11,119 nucleotides of DNA from CAZZHG01 sp964653655 (lineage in GTDB: Bacteria > Bdellovibrionota > FAC87 > UBA2466). Each line of letters opens with the position of its first letter. The first letter of the stretch is position 1. The notes below the pieces were generated by a model, which saw nothing but the letters and a program-made list of their open reading frames with translations, did no database searches and had not been told where the DNA came from. The translations under genes and the position numbers were made by a program. The stretch lies in assembly GCA_964653655.1 (NCBI GenBank), contig CAZZHG010000125.1:1-11119 (forward strand), written 5' to 3'. This document shows positions 1-5,737 of this stretch, in pieces.

Positions 1-1
1 G

Positions 2-1279
2 AACGGCCCGAGTCCTTTCAGCGGGGATGCGCGCGGCTTCGGAGGCGGCGACTTTCTCGATCCGCGCCTCTCGATGGTGCGAAGCGATTTGCTGCATTCC
101 CTGAAACTCGTTGGTTCCTCTCCGAAAGAGCTTTGCCGGGTGTCGGTTTGCCCGATCGGGCTTTCGACTCCTCTTTGCGACCGCGCGAAACTGCAAGAGC
201 CTCAGGTTGCCGAATGCCGCGATTTTCTTTCCTTAGTGGCGGCTCAGGTAGGCGCCGCTCCCGGTTTGCTCAGCTTCGAAGTCACCGCGGACGAACTTTC
301 GGTCACGGAGCCAGACGGCAGAAAACGTCCCGTCGCCGCCCGCACCGCCCTGGGGCCCAAGGGGAAGATTCAGATTCATCGCGCCACCGCGCTTACGCTC
401 ACGCCGGAAGATCTCACCGCTCTCGTCGGCCACGAGCTGGGGCATAAGGTCGTTCGCGACGGCAAATCCCCGGAAGATGTCGGGCCCGTCGGAACTTTCG
501 CGAGCGGAAAAGATTTTCTCGATGCGGTGGGAGCGGCTCTCGCGGTCTTTACGGCGGCTAACCGGATACCGCCGCAAGCCCCGCCCTCCCTCACGGTTTC
601 CACCGACAAGTTTTGCGCTCAGCCTTCGCCGCTTCTCGCCGGCTGGGCCGCCGACATGACGGGACAGACCGAAAAGGTCCCGGCGGCGCCGGCGGAAGAA
701 GGCGAGGGCGCCCGGCTCGAAGCGGCCCGGCAATGGATTCAGTCCGAAACCGTCCGCCAATACGTTTTGAAAACCTGGTTTCAGTCTCTTTTCCGTCGGG
801 CGCCCGAGTCCGAGGAAGCGTTCGCGCTAGGCATTCAGCTCTCCCAGGGGGCTAACCTCTCCGCGCTATACGCGACGATGCTCAGGGACCCGGAATATCT
901 CAACTCCCGCCGAATCGCGAACGACGAGGGTTTCGTGAAATCGATTTACCAGGATGTTCTCGGGCGCAATCCGGATGCCCGGGAGCTCGCCCGCGCCTTT
1001 CAGGATCTCAAGCTTCACGGGAAGAAGGATTTTCTCGTCGTATGGCTTCAGGAAAACGAGACCGTGTCCGCCGCGCGGATCGCCTCCTGGTACCGCCGTT
1101 ATCTGAACCGGGAACCGTGGCAAGCGGAGACGAAAGTTCTCGGCGACCAGATGAAAGCCGGTCTCGAATGGGAAGCGGTTCAGGCGTCGCTGCTCGCCAG
1201 CTCCGAGTACGCGGCCCTGCAGAAGGTCCGGGCCAAGGGGTGCTCCGGAAACCGCGGGCTCTCCTCCGTCGGCAAGTAA
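2..1279 (+). CDS. HELGH metallopeptidase-like protein with three DUF4214-like repeats (5' partial)
   Basis: The frame is open to the left edge with GC-rich third positions, so the gene begins outside the window. The ATG at 74 has no ribosome-binding site and is probably internal. Residues below count from that ATG. H120-E121-L-G-H124 (bases 431-445) is the HExxH zinc/catalytic motif of metallopeptidases. A third ligand is not certain; D147 and D150 are candidates. The C-terminal half holds three consecutive repeats, about 228-277, 286-333 and 336-382. They follow the DUF4214 pattern: an aromatic helix ending in (L/Y)xR.P, then a helix closing with (D/S)xEY or QENE; repeat 2 (FVKSIYQDVLGRNPDARE) is clearest. 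Four cysteines near the N-terminus (C21, C26, C35, C48) suggest an exported, disulphide-bonded protein. DUF4214 occurs mainly in surface or secreted proteins. The peptidase role is inferred from one motif and the enzyme may be inactive. The next gene starts 19 nt downstream. Confidence 0.85.
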   Translation, partial: NGPSPFSGDARGFGGGDFLDPRLSMVRSDLLHSLKLVGSSPKELCRVSVCPIGLSTPLCDRAKLQEPQVAECRDFLSLVAAQVGAAPGLLSFEVTADELSVTEPDGRKRPVAARTALGPKGKIQIHRATALTLTPEDLTALVGHELGHKVVRDGKSPEDVGPVGTFASGKDFLDAVGAALAVFTAANRIPPQAPPSLTVSTDKFCAQPSPLLAGWAADMTGQTEKVPAAPAEEGEGARLEAARQWIQSETVRQYVLKTWFQSLFRRAPESEEAFALGIQLSQGANLSALYATMLRDPEYLNSRRIANDEGFVKSIYQDVLGRNPDARELARAFQDLKLHGKKDFLVVWLQENETVSAARIASWYRRYLNREPWQAETKVLGDQMKAGLEWEAVQASLLASSEYAALQKVRAKGCSGNRGLSSVGK

Positions 1280-1298
1280 TGCTAAAATTCAGTCCGGC

Positions 1299-2771
1299 AT
1301 GGCGCTGCGCAAGCAAATCGAGACCCTCGACAACTGGATCCGCCGAGGTCAGGGCAAACGCGCCCGTTCCATTCTGAAAAAGCTCACCGAAGGCAAAGTT
1401 CCCCGCGAGGACAGGGCGGAGCTGGCCTGGCTCGCCTGGCGTTGTGACGTGCCGCTACTGGGAGCCAAACTCCTCGCGCCCATCGTCCGCCCGAGCCCCA
1501 AAAAGCCCTACGTCCCGACGGATCTGGAGAAGGCGGAGTACGCCGCGTGCCTCAGTGTGCTTGGGGCGAGAGAGGAGGCGCTGAGGATCCTCGATTCGGT
1601 GAGCCCCTCCCGGTGCCCGCGCTCGCTTCTCTACCGCAGCTTCGCCCTGGTCAGCCGCTGGGACTACGATCAGGCTGTACCCGTGCTGCGGCAATATTTG
1701 AAGTCTCCGCGGCTCACTCCCTATCAAGGACTCGTCGGTAGAATCAATCTCGCGGCGGCTCTCGTCTGGAACCACGATTACACGGCGGCGGGAGCTCTGC
1801 TTCGCCGGCTCGTTCCCGAAACGGCCGCTTCCGAGGCCAGCTTCGCTCACGGCATCAGCCTCGAGCTCGAGGCCATTTGCCTCGTGGATCAAAAACGCCA
1901 CAAGGAAGCCGAGGCCTGTCTATCCCGCGCCGAAAAGGCCCTCTCAAAAACGGACACCGACTGGTCCTACTTCGTCCGCAAGTGGAGGGCCGTGAACGGA
2001 ATTTTGAAATCTCCCGACGATAAAGCGGCTTGCGCCGGTTTGAAGGCCGTGGCGGCGGAGGCCCGTGGCCGCAAGGACTGGGAAAGCGTGCGGCTTTGCG
2101 ATTACTACGCGGCGAAAAGCCGCAAGGACGCGGAGCTCGCCGTTCACGTCTATTTCGGAACGCCCTTTGTGGCCTTCCGGGAACGGCTTCGTTCCGAGTT
2201 CGCGGGGCTTTCCATTCCGGAGCGCTACGGCTGGTCCCTCGGGCCCACCGAAGGCGGAGCCGTCCTCGAGATCCTTTCGGGCGGTAAGCCTCCGAAGGGC
2301 GAGCCTCTTGTCGTCGGTCAGCTGCTCCATCGGCTGCTGCAAGTACTCGCCCGCGATTTCTATCGATCTCAGCCGGTCGCGGCGGTTCACGCGGCTCTTT
2401 ATCCCGACGAATTTTTTCACCCCGAGTCCTCGCCGGCGAGAGTACACGAGGCCGTGAAGCGCCTGAGGCAATGGCTCACGGCCGCGAAGACAGGAATTTC
2501 GGTGGAAGAGGAGCGGGGAGAGTACCGTCTCAGCGCGAAAGCGCCCGTTCGTTTGGAGCTCACCGGCTCGACGGAAATTGCCGACAGAAAGTCTCCGTTT
2601 CTCGCCCGCCTCAAGCAGAAGTGGCCCAAGGAGGCTTTCTCGGTCACCGAAGCCTGCGATCATCTGGAGCTGCAGCGACGTACGCTGCAAAGACTTCTGG
2701 AGGATCTTCACGAGAAGGGAACCCTTCTCCGGGAAGGAAAGAGCCGGGCGACCCGTTACCGCTTCGGCTGA
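1299..2771 (+). CDS. TPR-like protein with two C-terminal winged-helix domains, putative transcriptional regulator
   Basis: This is a 490-aa soluble protein with no signal peptide or membrane segment. Residues about 75-280 are alpha-helical with TPR-like helix pairs, for example around 80-100, 110-135, 147-172 and 185-215. Residues about 336-421 resemble an OmpR/PhoB- or AfsR-type winged helix: an amphipathic helix, then RVHEAVKRLRQWL as probable recognition helix, then a beta-wing ending GEYRLS. Residues about 432-490 form a second, MarR/GntR-like winged helix: FSVTEACDHLELQRRTLQRL as the helix-turn-helix, followed by a wing ending RATRYRFG. TPR units joined to a winged helix suggest a DNA-binding regulator that senses a protein partner. 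There is no receiver or kinase domain, and its targets are unknown. The ATG lies 19 nt after the upstream stop with only a weak ribosome-binding site, so the two genes are probably co-transcribed. Its 3' end overlaps a minus-strand small gene by 16 nt. Confidence 0.88.
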   Translation: MALRKQIETLDNWIRRGQGKRARSILKKLTEGKVPREDRAELAWLAWRCDVPLLGAKLLAPIVRPSPKKPYVPTDLEKAEYAACLSVLGAREEALRILDSVSPSRCPRSLLYRSFALVSRWDYDQAVPVLRQYLKSPRLTPYQGLVGRINLAAALVWNHDYTAAGALLRRLVPETAASEASFAHGISLELEAICLVDQKRHKEAEACLSRAEKALSKTDTDWSYFVRKWRAVNGILKSPDDKAACAGLKAVAAEARGRKDWESVRLCDYYAAKSRKDAELAVHVYFGTPFVAFRERLRSEFAGLSIPERYGWSLGPTEGGAVLEILSGGKPPKGEPLVVGQLLHRLLQVLARDFYRSQPVAAVHAALYPDEFFHPESSPARVHEAVKRLRQWLTAAKTGISVEEERGEYRLSAKAPVRLELTGSTEIADRKSPFLARLKQKWPKEAFSVTEACDHLELQRRTLQRLLEDLHEKGTLLREGKSRATRYRFG

Positions 2772-2923
2772 ACGGCCGTATTCCACGAGAGTTCGGCCAG
2801 GCTCAGACTGGCGCGGCGGATGTCCTCGTTCCGAGGCGCCTTCGGGGCCGGACGAAAGAGCGTGAGCCCGTAAAGCAAGATAAAGAACGAAAAGAAGAAG
2901 CTGGCCCCGAAATCGTACTTCAT
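2756..2923 (-). CDS. Small single-pass membrane protein, 55 aa, unknown function
   Basis: This short minus-strand gene is easily missed. The protein begins MKYDFGASFFFSFFILLYGL and ends NTAVQPKR. Residues about 6-23 form one strongly hydrophobic helix. A basic, proline-containing stretch follows (RPAPKAPR), predicting by the positive-inside rule that the C-terminus faces the cytoplasm. Support for translation: a very G-rich ribosome-binding site (AGGGGGG, 6 nt before the ATG), about 80% G/C at third codon positions, and a sensible membrane topology. Its last 16 nt overlap antisense to the 3' end of the regulator gene. It is divergent from the cytochrome-like gene at 3074, and the two starts are 150 nt apart. 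I do not recognise a family; it could be a small subunit or modulator of a membrane complex. Confidence 0.7.
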   Translation of the reverse strand: MKYDFGASFFFSFFILLYGLTLFRPAPKAPRNEDIRRASLSLAELSWNTAVQPKR

Positions 2924-2926
2924 AAA

Positions 2927-2936
2927 GTTCCCCCCT
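2927..2936 (-). promoter_or_regulatory. G-rich ribosome-binding site of the small membrane protein gene
   Basis: Read on the minus strand this is AGGGGGGAAC, placed so that the G run ends 6 nt before the ATG at 2923. The same 10-mer forms the ribosome-binding site of the divergent gene at 3074, so the two sites make a perfect 10-bp inverted repeat across the intergenic region. This is the main evidence that decides the small gene's start. Confidence 0.7.
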
Positions 2937-3062
2937 GAGATCAGTCTGCTCCTCCCCCACGAACGTTCCGACCAACAAAGGTGGCGCGCATTCCGAGGTG
3001 CCGTTTCGCGACACTTTGCTTAGTCGCTCGCCGGTACCGGATGCGAGAAACTGGTTTGCATG

Positions 3063-3072
3063 AGGGGGGAAC
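3063..3072 (+). promoter_or_regulatory. G-rich ribosome-binding site that fixes the start of the cytochrome-like gene
   Basis: AGGGGGGAAC precedes the ATG at 3074, with the G run 4 nt upstream of it. It places the start 31 codons downstream of the first possible start in this frame and directly before a proper signal peptide. The run of six G differs from the usual AGGAGG and relies on G-U pairing with the 16S tail. Confidence 0.75.
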
Positions 3073-3073
3073 A

Positions 3074-4450
3074 ATGAAGACGAAAACGTTGGGGAGCGAG
3101 TTAATCGTGAAGATTGGAACCATCGCCGCTTTGGCTTTAGGGAACGTGGCGGTGGCGGAACATGCGAGCTCGGACGCGCCTTCGGCGCCCGGTTCTTCCC
3201 AAAGGACCATGCCCGCCCAGCAGGCGGCATCGTTCTCGGGCCAGGTGTTGCCTCCGCCCGGAGAGCTTCCTTTCTCGGTCGGCGAGGGCCAGGAAGCGTT
3301 CTACTCGCTGTACCGGCGCCCCAACGACGATACGTTTCAGAACGGCGGCGACAAGACGAATCCGGGCACTCCCTTCCAGGTCGGCTGGATGTGGTGCAGC
3401 CTCGTCGCCACTCAGGCCGAGGACGGAAAGCTCGATTCGCTCGACTTCCGGTGGGACTTTCAAAGCTTAACGGGACGTCATACGGCGGCGCCCGAGAACT
3501 TCGTGCTCCGAGAGAGTCGAAGCAGTTTAGCGGGGGAGACCGAGCCGGTTCGCTACCCTTTACGACCCAGGGATACCGCGGACCATGGTATGGCTCGTGT
3601 CTCCACCCGCTATCCTGAAGGCGTCACCGAGGCGTCGGCGACGAACCTCAAGCGGGGCACTCTGTCCTCGTCGATGCTCCGGGTAATCAACGGAGCCCAG
3701 ACGCCGCTCGCCGATGGTGAATACTCGGGCAATCTCGAAGTGCGGATCAACCCGGCCGTTTACGGCGGGGGCACACGCCTCGAGGGTCTCGAGCAGACCG
3801 CCGGCACCGGCGGACCCACGGACGGCGTTTACAAGAAGATTGATTGGAAGGTGAAGATCGTGGGCGGCAAGATCGTCGAGAAAGACGTCAACTGCGCCCG
3901 GTTCAACGAGAACCAGCCGCTGCAGCTCGCCGGCAACAACTTGGGCAAGCCAAGCCCGTACGCGGAAACCGGCTACCCGGAGCAGAGTCCTTCGGCGGAG
4001 TGCAAGTCGGACACGGAGCAGGTTGGCGGCGGCACGGATCTCGAGCGGGAGCAGCGCACGCGCTCCGACCAGCTCACCCGCGAAGTGGGCAAGGTCATCT
4101 CCACGGTCGGCTGCTTGAATTGCCACAGCGAGGGTACGCTAGATCAATTTCGCTTCTGCGACGACGGGCGGCCTCTTTGGGCCCGAGAGGACTCGGCGAA
4201 GATTTACAGCATGTTGATGTACGGCGTGCCCCATAAGCAAACGCCGCCCGACTATCCCGAGGGAATGATTCAGTCGATCATGGCGTTCCGCGACCAGATG
4301 ATGGCGGACGCCCAAGGATCGGGAATGCGGGCGACGCTGCGGGAGTGGGTGGAGTCCCAGAGAAACGGCACCAGGATGGAGCCGACTGCCCGCGAGATGG
4401 AGCTGCTTCGCGCCGCCCAAGCCGCCGACCGCGGCCGTCTCGATAAGTAA
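3074..4450 (+). CDS. Secreted c-type cytochrome-like protein with one CxxCH heme motif
   Basis: This is a 458-aa protein. The N-terminus (MKTKTLGSELIVKIGTIAAL, then a small-residue stretch ending VAVA) is a signal peptide, cleaved probably after residue 28, so the product should be periplasmic. C347-L-N-C350-H351 (bases 4112-4126) is a CxxCH heme-c attachment site. Possible axial methionines follow at M380, M382 or M398, within about 50 residues of the heme motif, as in a small class I cytochrome fold. Residues about 65-280 form a large beta-rich region with no domain I recognise; it contains single cysteines at 108 and 273. The last 40 residues are charged and helical. One heme suggests an electron carrier or a heme-sensing module rather than a multiheme wire. 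It appears monocistronic: it is divergent from the small membrane gene and followed by two strong hairpins. Confidence 0.85.
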   Translation: MKTKTLGSELIVKIGTIAALALGNVAVAEHASSDAPSAPGSSQRTMPAQQAASFSGQVLPPPGELPFSVGEGQEAFYSLYRRPNDDTFQNGGDKTNPGTPFQVGWMWCSLVATQAEDGKLDSLDFRWDFQSLTGRHTAAPENFVLRESRSSLAGETEPVRYPLRPRDTADHGMARVSTRYPEGVTEASATNLKRGTLSSSMLRVINGAQTPLADGEYSGNLEVRINPAVYGGGTRLEGLEQTAGTGGPTDGVYKKIDWKVKIVGGKIVEKDVNCARFNENQPLQLAGNNLGKPSPYAETGYPEQSPSAECKSDTEQVGGGTDLEREQRTRSDQLTREVGKVISTVGCLNCHSEGTLDQFRFCDDGRPLWAREDSAKIYSMLMYGVPHKQTPPDYPEGMIQSIMAFRDQMMADAQGSGMRATLREWVESQRNGTRMEPTAREMELLRAAQAADRGRLDK

Positions 4451-4496
4451 GTTTCGAGTTCCTGAACCCAAAACCCAGACCCGGCCGAATGACCCA

Positions 4497-4532
4497 GTCC
4501 GGAGCGCCGCCTGCACCAGCGGCGCTCCGGAC
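4497..4532. repeat. Hairpin 1: 14-bp perfect stem, 8-nt loop
   Basis: GTCCGGAGCGCCGC (4497-4510) and GCGGCGCTCCGGAC (4519-4532) are exact reverse complements around the loop CTGCACCA. It begins 46 nt after the cytochrome-like stop. No T run follows directly on either strand, so it is not a textbook intrinsic terminator. It may protect the mRNA 3' end, act with hairpin 2, or be part of a small RNA. Its last four bases are shared with the 12-bp palindrome GGACCGCGGTCC at 4529-4540, which could form a competing fold. Confidence 0.75.
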
Positions 4533-4574
4533 CGCGGTCCTTCACCCAAAAATTTAGTTTGTCCCGGCGACACT

Positions 4575-4630
4575 GACGGGGCCGAGGTATCGTTCCCCCC
4601 AAGGATAAAACCTCGGCCCCGTCTCATTTT
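4575..4630 (+). terminator. Hairpin 2: 14-bp perfect stem with C-rich loop, probable terminator or 3' end of a small RNA
   Basis: GACGGGGCCGAGGT (4575-4588) pairs perfectly with ACCTCGGCCCCGTC (4610-4623), followed by TCATTTT. The 21-nt interior can extend by ATC (4589-4591) pairing with GAT (4604-4606), leaving an AAA bulge and a 12-nt apical loop GTTCCCCCCAAG (4592-4603). This probably ends transcription from the cytochrome-like gene, or from a small RNA made in this gap. The T tract is short, so termination could be partial. The loop's GTTCCCCCC is the exact complement of GGGGGGAAC in the ribosome-binding sites at 2927-2936 and 3063-3072. Confidence 0.6.
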
Positions 4631-4693
4631 CCGACGACATAACGCAGGGGGTTTTGCCGTCCCGGGGCGCGTCGTGCGTAATTCCAGCAAATC

Positions 4694-4698
4694 AGGAG
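4694..4698 (+). promoter_or_regulatory. Ribosome-binding site that fixes the start of the small beta-barrel gene
   Basis: AGGAG is followed by 5 nt and the ATG at 4704, directly before a signal peptide. It rules out the upstream in-frame GTG at 4674, which would add a polar stretch ahead of the signal sequence. Confidence 0.75.
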
Positions 4699-4703
4699 AA
4701 ACC

Positions 4704-5315
4704 ATGAAGCTCACTTTTATCGCCTTGTTCCTCGCGGTCGGCATTGCCCAGGCGGCGGACGTTCCCGGATCCTACATGCGCACGGCGACCCAGTTGCCGG
4801 TCAACACGTACGAAATGCTCATAAGCCCCTCTTACGTGGTCACCGAAAAGGGCGGGGCTTACTTGAGCGCGGAGCTTCGGTATCAACCTTATGAAGCTTT
4901 CGCGGCGGGCTTCGGTTTCGGCGCGGGTGAGCTCGGCTTCAACTTCGGGGCCCACGGCGTGTGGAACATCGCTCCCCACCTCAAGCTGGTTCCGCAAGTG
5001 GCGATTCTCGGCGGCGCCTATTTCAACCGGGTGGCGGGGGCGAACTATTTCGTCGTGAAGCTCGCGCCCACCGTCAGCCACACGTTTCAGGCCGATTGGG
5101 GCGACGTGACTCCTTACGGAGCGCTAGCGCTGTCGCCGTCGTTCCGGCTCGTGAACACCGCGGCCAATCTGTTTTCGATTAAGACTTCTCTCGGCGCGCA
5201 GTTCGCCCCGAAGGGCACCGACGGCCTTCGCATCATGACGGAAGTGAACCTCGGTCTTTTGAACAGCACGTACGAGATCGGCGTCGGCATTACGTATCCG
5301 TTCGCGGCTATCTAA
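4704..5315 (+). CDS. Small outer-membrane beta-barrel protein
   Basis: This is a 203-aa protein. A signal peptide (MKLTFIALFLAVGIAQA) is cleaved about residue 17 or 18, leaving a mature N-terminus near ADVPGSYM. The rest consists of alternating polar/hydrophobic strands rich in Gly, Tyr and Phe. Examples lie around 36-46, 52-61, 67-82, 93-105, 113-125, 135-150, 156-167 and 176-200, consistent with a small 8-strand outer-membrane barrel. The C-terminal strand reads YEIGVGITYPF followed by AAI, so it lacks an exact terminal Phe, although the aromatic sits three residues from the end. There are no cysteines. No specific transport role can be assigned. It probably has its own promoter in the preceding gap. 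Its 3' end overlaps the convergent DoxX-like gene by 8 nt. Confidence 0.85.
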   Translation: MKLTFIALFLAVGIAQAADVPGSYMRTATQLPVNTYEMLISPSYVVTEKGGAYLSAELRYQPYEAFAAGFGFGAGELGFNFGAHGVWNIAPHLKLVPQVAILGGAYFNRVAGANYFVVKLAPTVSHTFQADWGDVTPYGALALSPSFRLVNTAANLFSIKTSLGAQFAPKGTDGLRIMTEVNLGLLNSTYEIGVGITYPFAAI

Positions 5316-5688
5316 CGGGGGGAGAGACTTTCTTCCATTGCCAGCACGAGACGACTACCAGCGCCGCGAGAGCGAGCGGTGGTAGTGTTTTGCCCGGCCC
5401 ATCTCCAGCGAGCGCATGGGACGCCGAAGCTCCGAGCAGTGCAAACGTGAAGCCCGCGTAAGCCCACTCCTTAAGGGTGGGGGACTTCCCGTACAGAATC
5501 GCGAAGACTCCCAGGAAAAGGAACGGCCCCAGAATCTTGGCCACGTAGCCGGGATATCCGAGGTGAGTGAGCCCGTCTCCGTTCGCCGCCGCTCCCGTCC
5601 ACATCGCCCACGCGGACCAAATCATCGCGAGTACGACCGGGGCCGTCAGGGCCCAATAGACGTATTTCTCGCGCTTCGAGGGTTCCAT
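5308..5688 (-). CDS. DoxX-like family integral membrane protein
   Basis: This is a 126-aa protein with four predicted membrane helices at about 11-30, 50-66, 73-94 and 102-117. It matches what I know of the DoxX-like (DoxX_2) group: LGYPGYVAKILG before helix 2, then LKEWAYAGFTF and ASHALAGD around helix 3. Biochemical roles in this group are mostly unknown; some relatives are linked to quinone or thiol redox at the inner membrane. I choose the ATG at 5688, which has GAAGAAG upstream. A TTG 14 codons earlier would add a charged tail. It lies 49 nt downstream of the PBP1b gene on the same strand and is probably co-transcribed with it. Its stop overlaps the convergent barrel gene by 8 nt. Confidence 0.82.
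   Translation of the reverse strand: MEPSKREKYVYWALTAPVVLAMIWSAWAMWTGAAANGDGLTHLGYPGYVAKILGPFLFLGVFAILYGKSPTLKEWAYAGFTFALLGASASHALAGDGPGKTLPPLALAALVVVSCWQWKKVSPPVR
5354..5391 (+). terminator. Candidate intrinsic terminator of the beta-barrel gene, inside the convergent gene
   Basis: ACTACCA (5354-5360) pairs with TGGTAGT (5380-5386). Inner pairs continue through a G-G mismatch and a bulged A to a GAGA tetraloop of the GNRA type (5368-5371). GTTTT follows. It starts 38 nt after the stop of the plus-strand barrel gene and lies in the coding sequence of the DoxX-like gene on the other strand. The T tract is short, hence moderate confidence. Confidence 0.45.
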
Positions 5689-5737
5689 TCGGCGGGCATC
5701 TTCTTCGATCGCCCGTGGGTTGCCAAGCAATGGCCGG

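Larger units (their letters stand above)
2924..3073. promoter_or_regulatory. Divergent intergenic region between the small membrane gene and the cytochrome-like gene
   Basis: These 150 nt separate two divergent starts and must hold promoters for at least one of them. I see no convincing sigma70 -35/-10 pair or sigma54 box on either strand. The only distinctive feature is the inverted 10-mer at its two ends, which are the ribosome-binding sites. The plus-strand frame stays open here and would allow an earlier start at 2981. That region gives a basic, non-signal-like extension without a ribosome-binding site, so I treat it as non-coding. Confidence 0.5.

Noticed and set aside
2981..3073. 31-codon upstream extension of the cytochrome-like gene
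   Set aside because: There is no ribosome-binding site, the extension is basic and would bury the signal peptide, and a strong G-rich site precedes the ATG at 3074.
1944..3230. 428-aa open frame on the minus strand
   Set aside because: It lies antisense to the regulator and across the divergent intergenic region, has Arg/Ser/Pro-rich composition without domains, and conflicts with the better-supported 55-aa gene and cytochrome-like gene. It is a product of high GC content.
4497..4630. tRNA, integron attachment site or IS end
   Set aside because: The hairpins have no cloverleaf or T-arm sequence, no attC core sites and no flanking target duplication or transposase.
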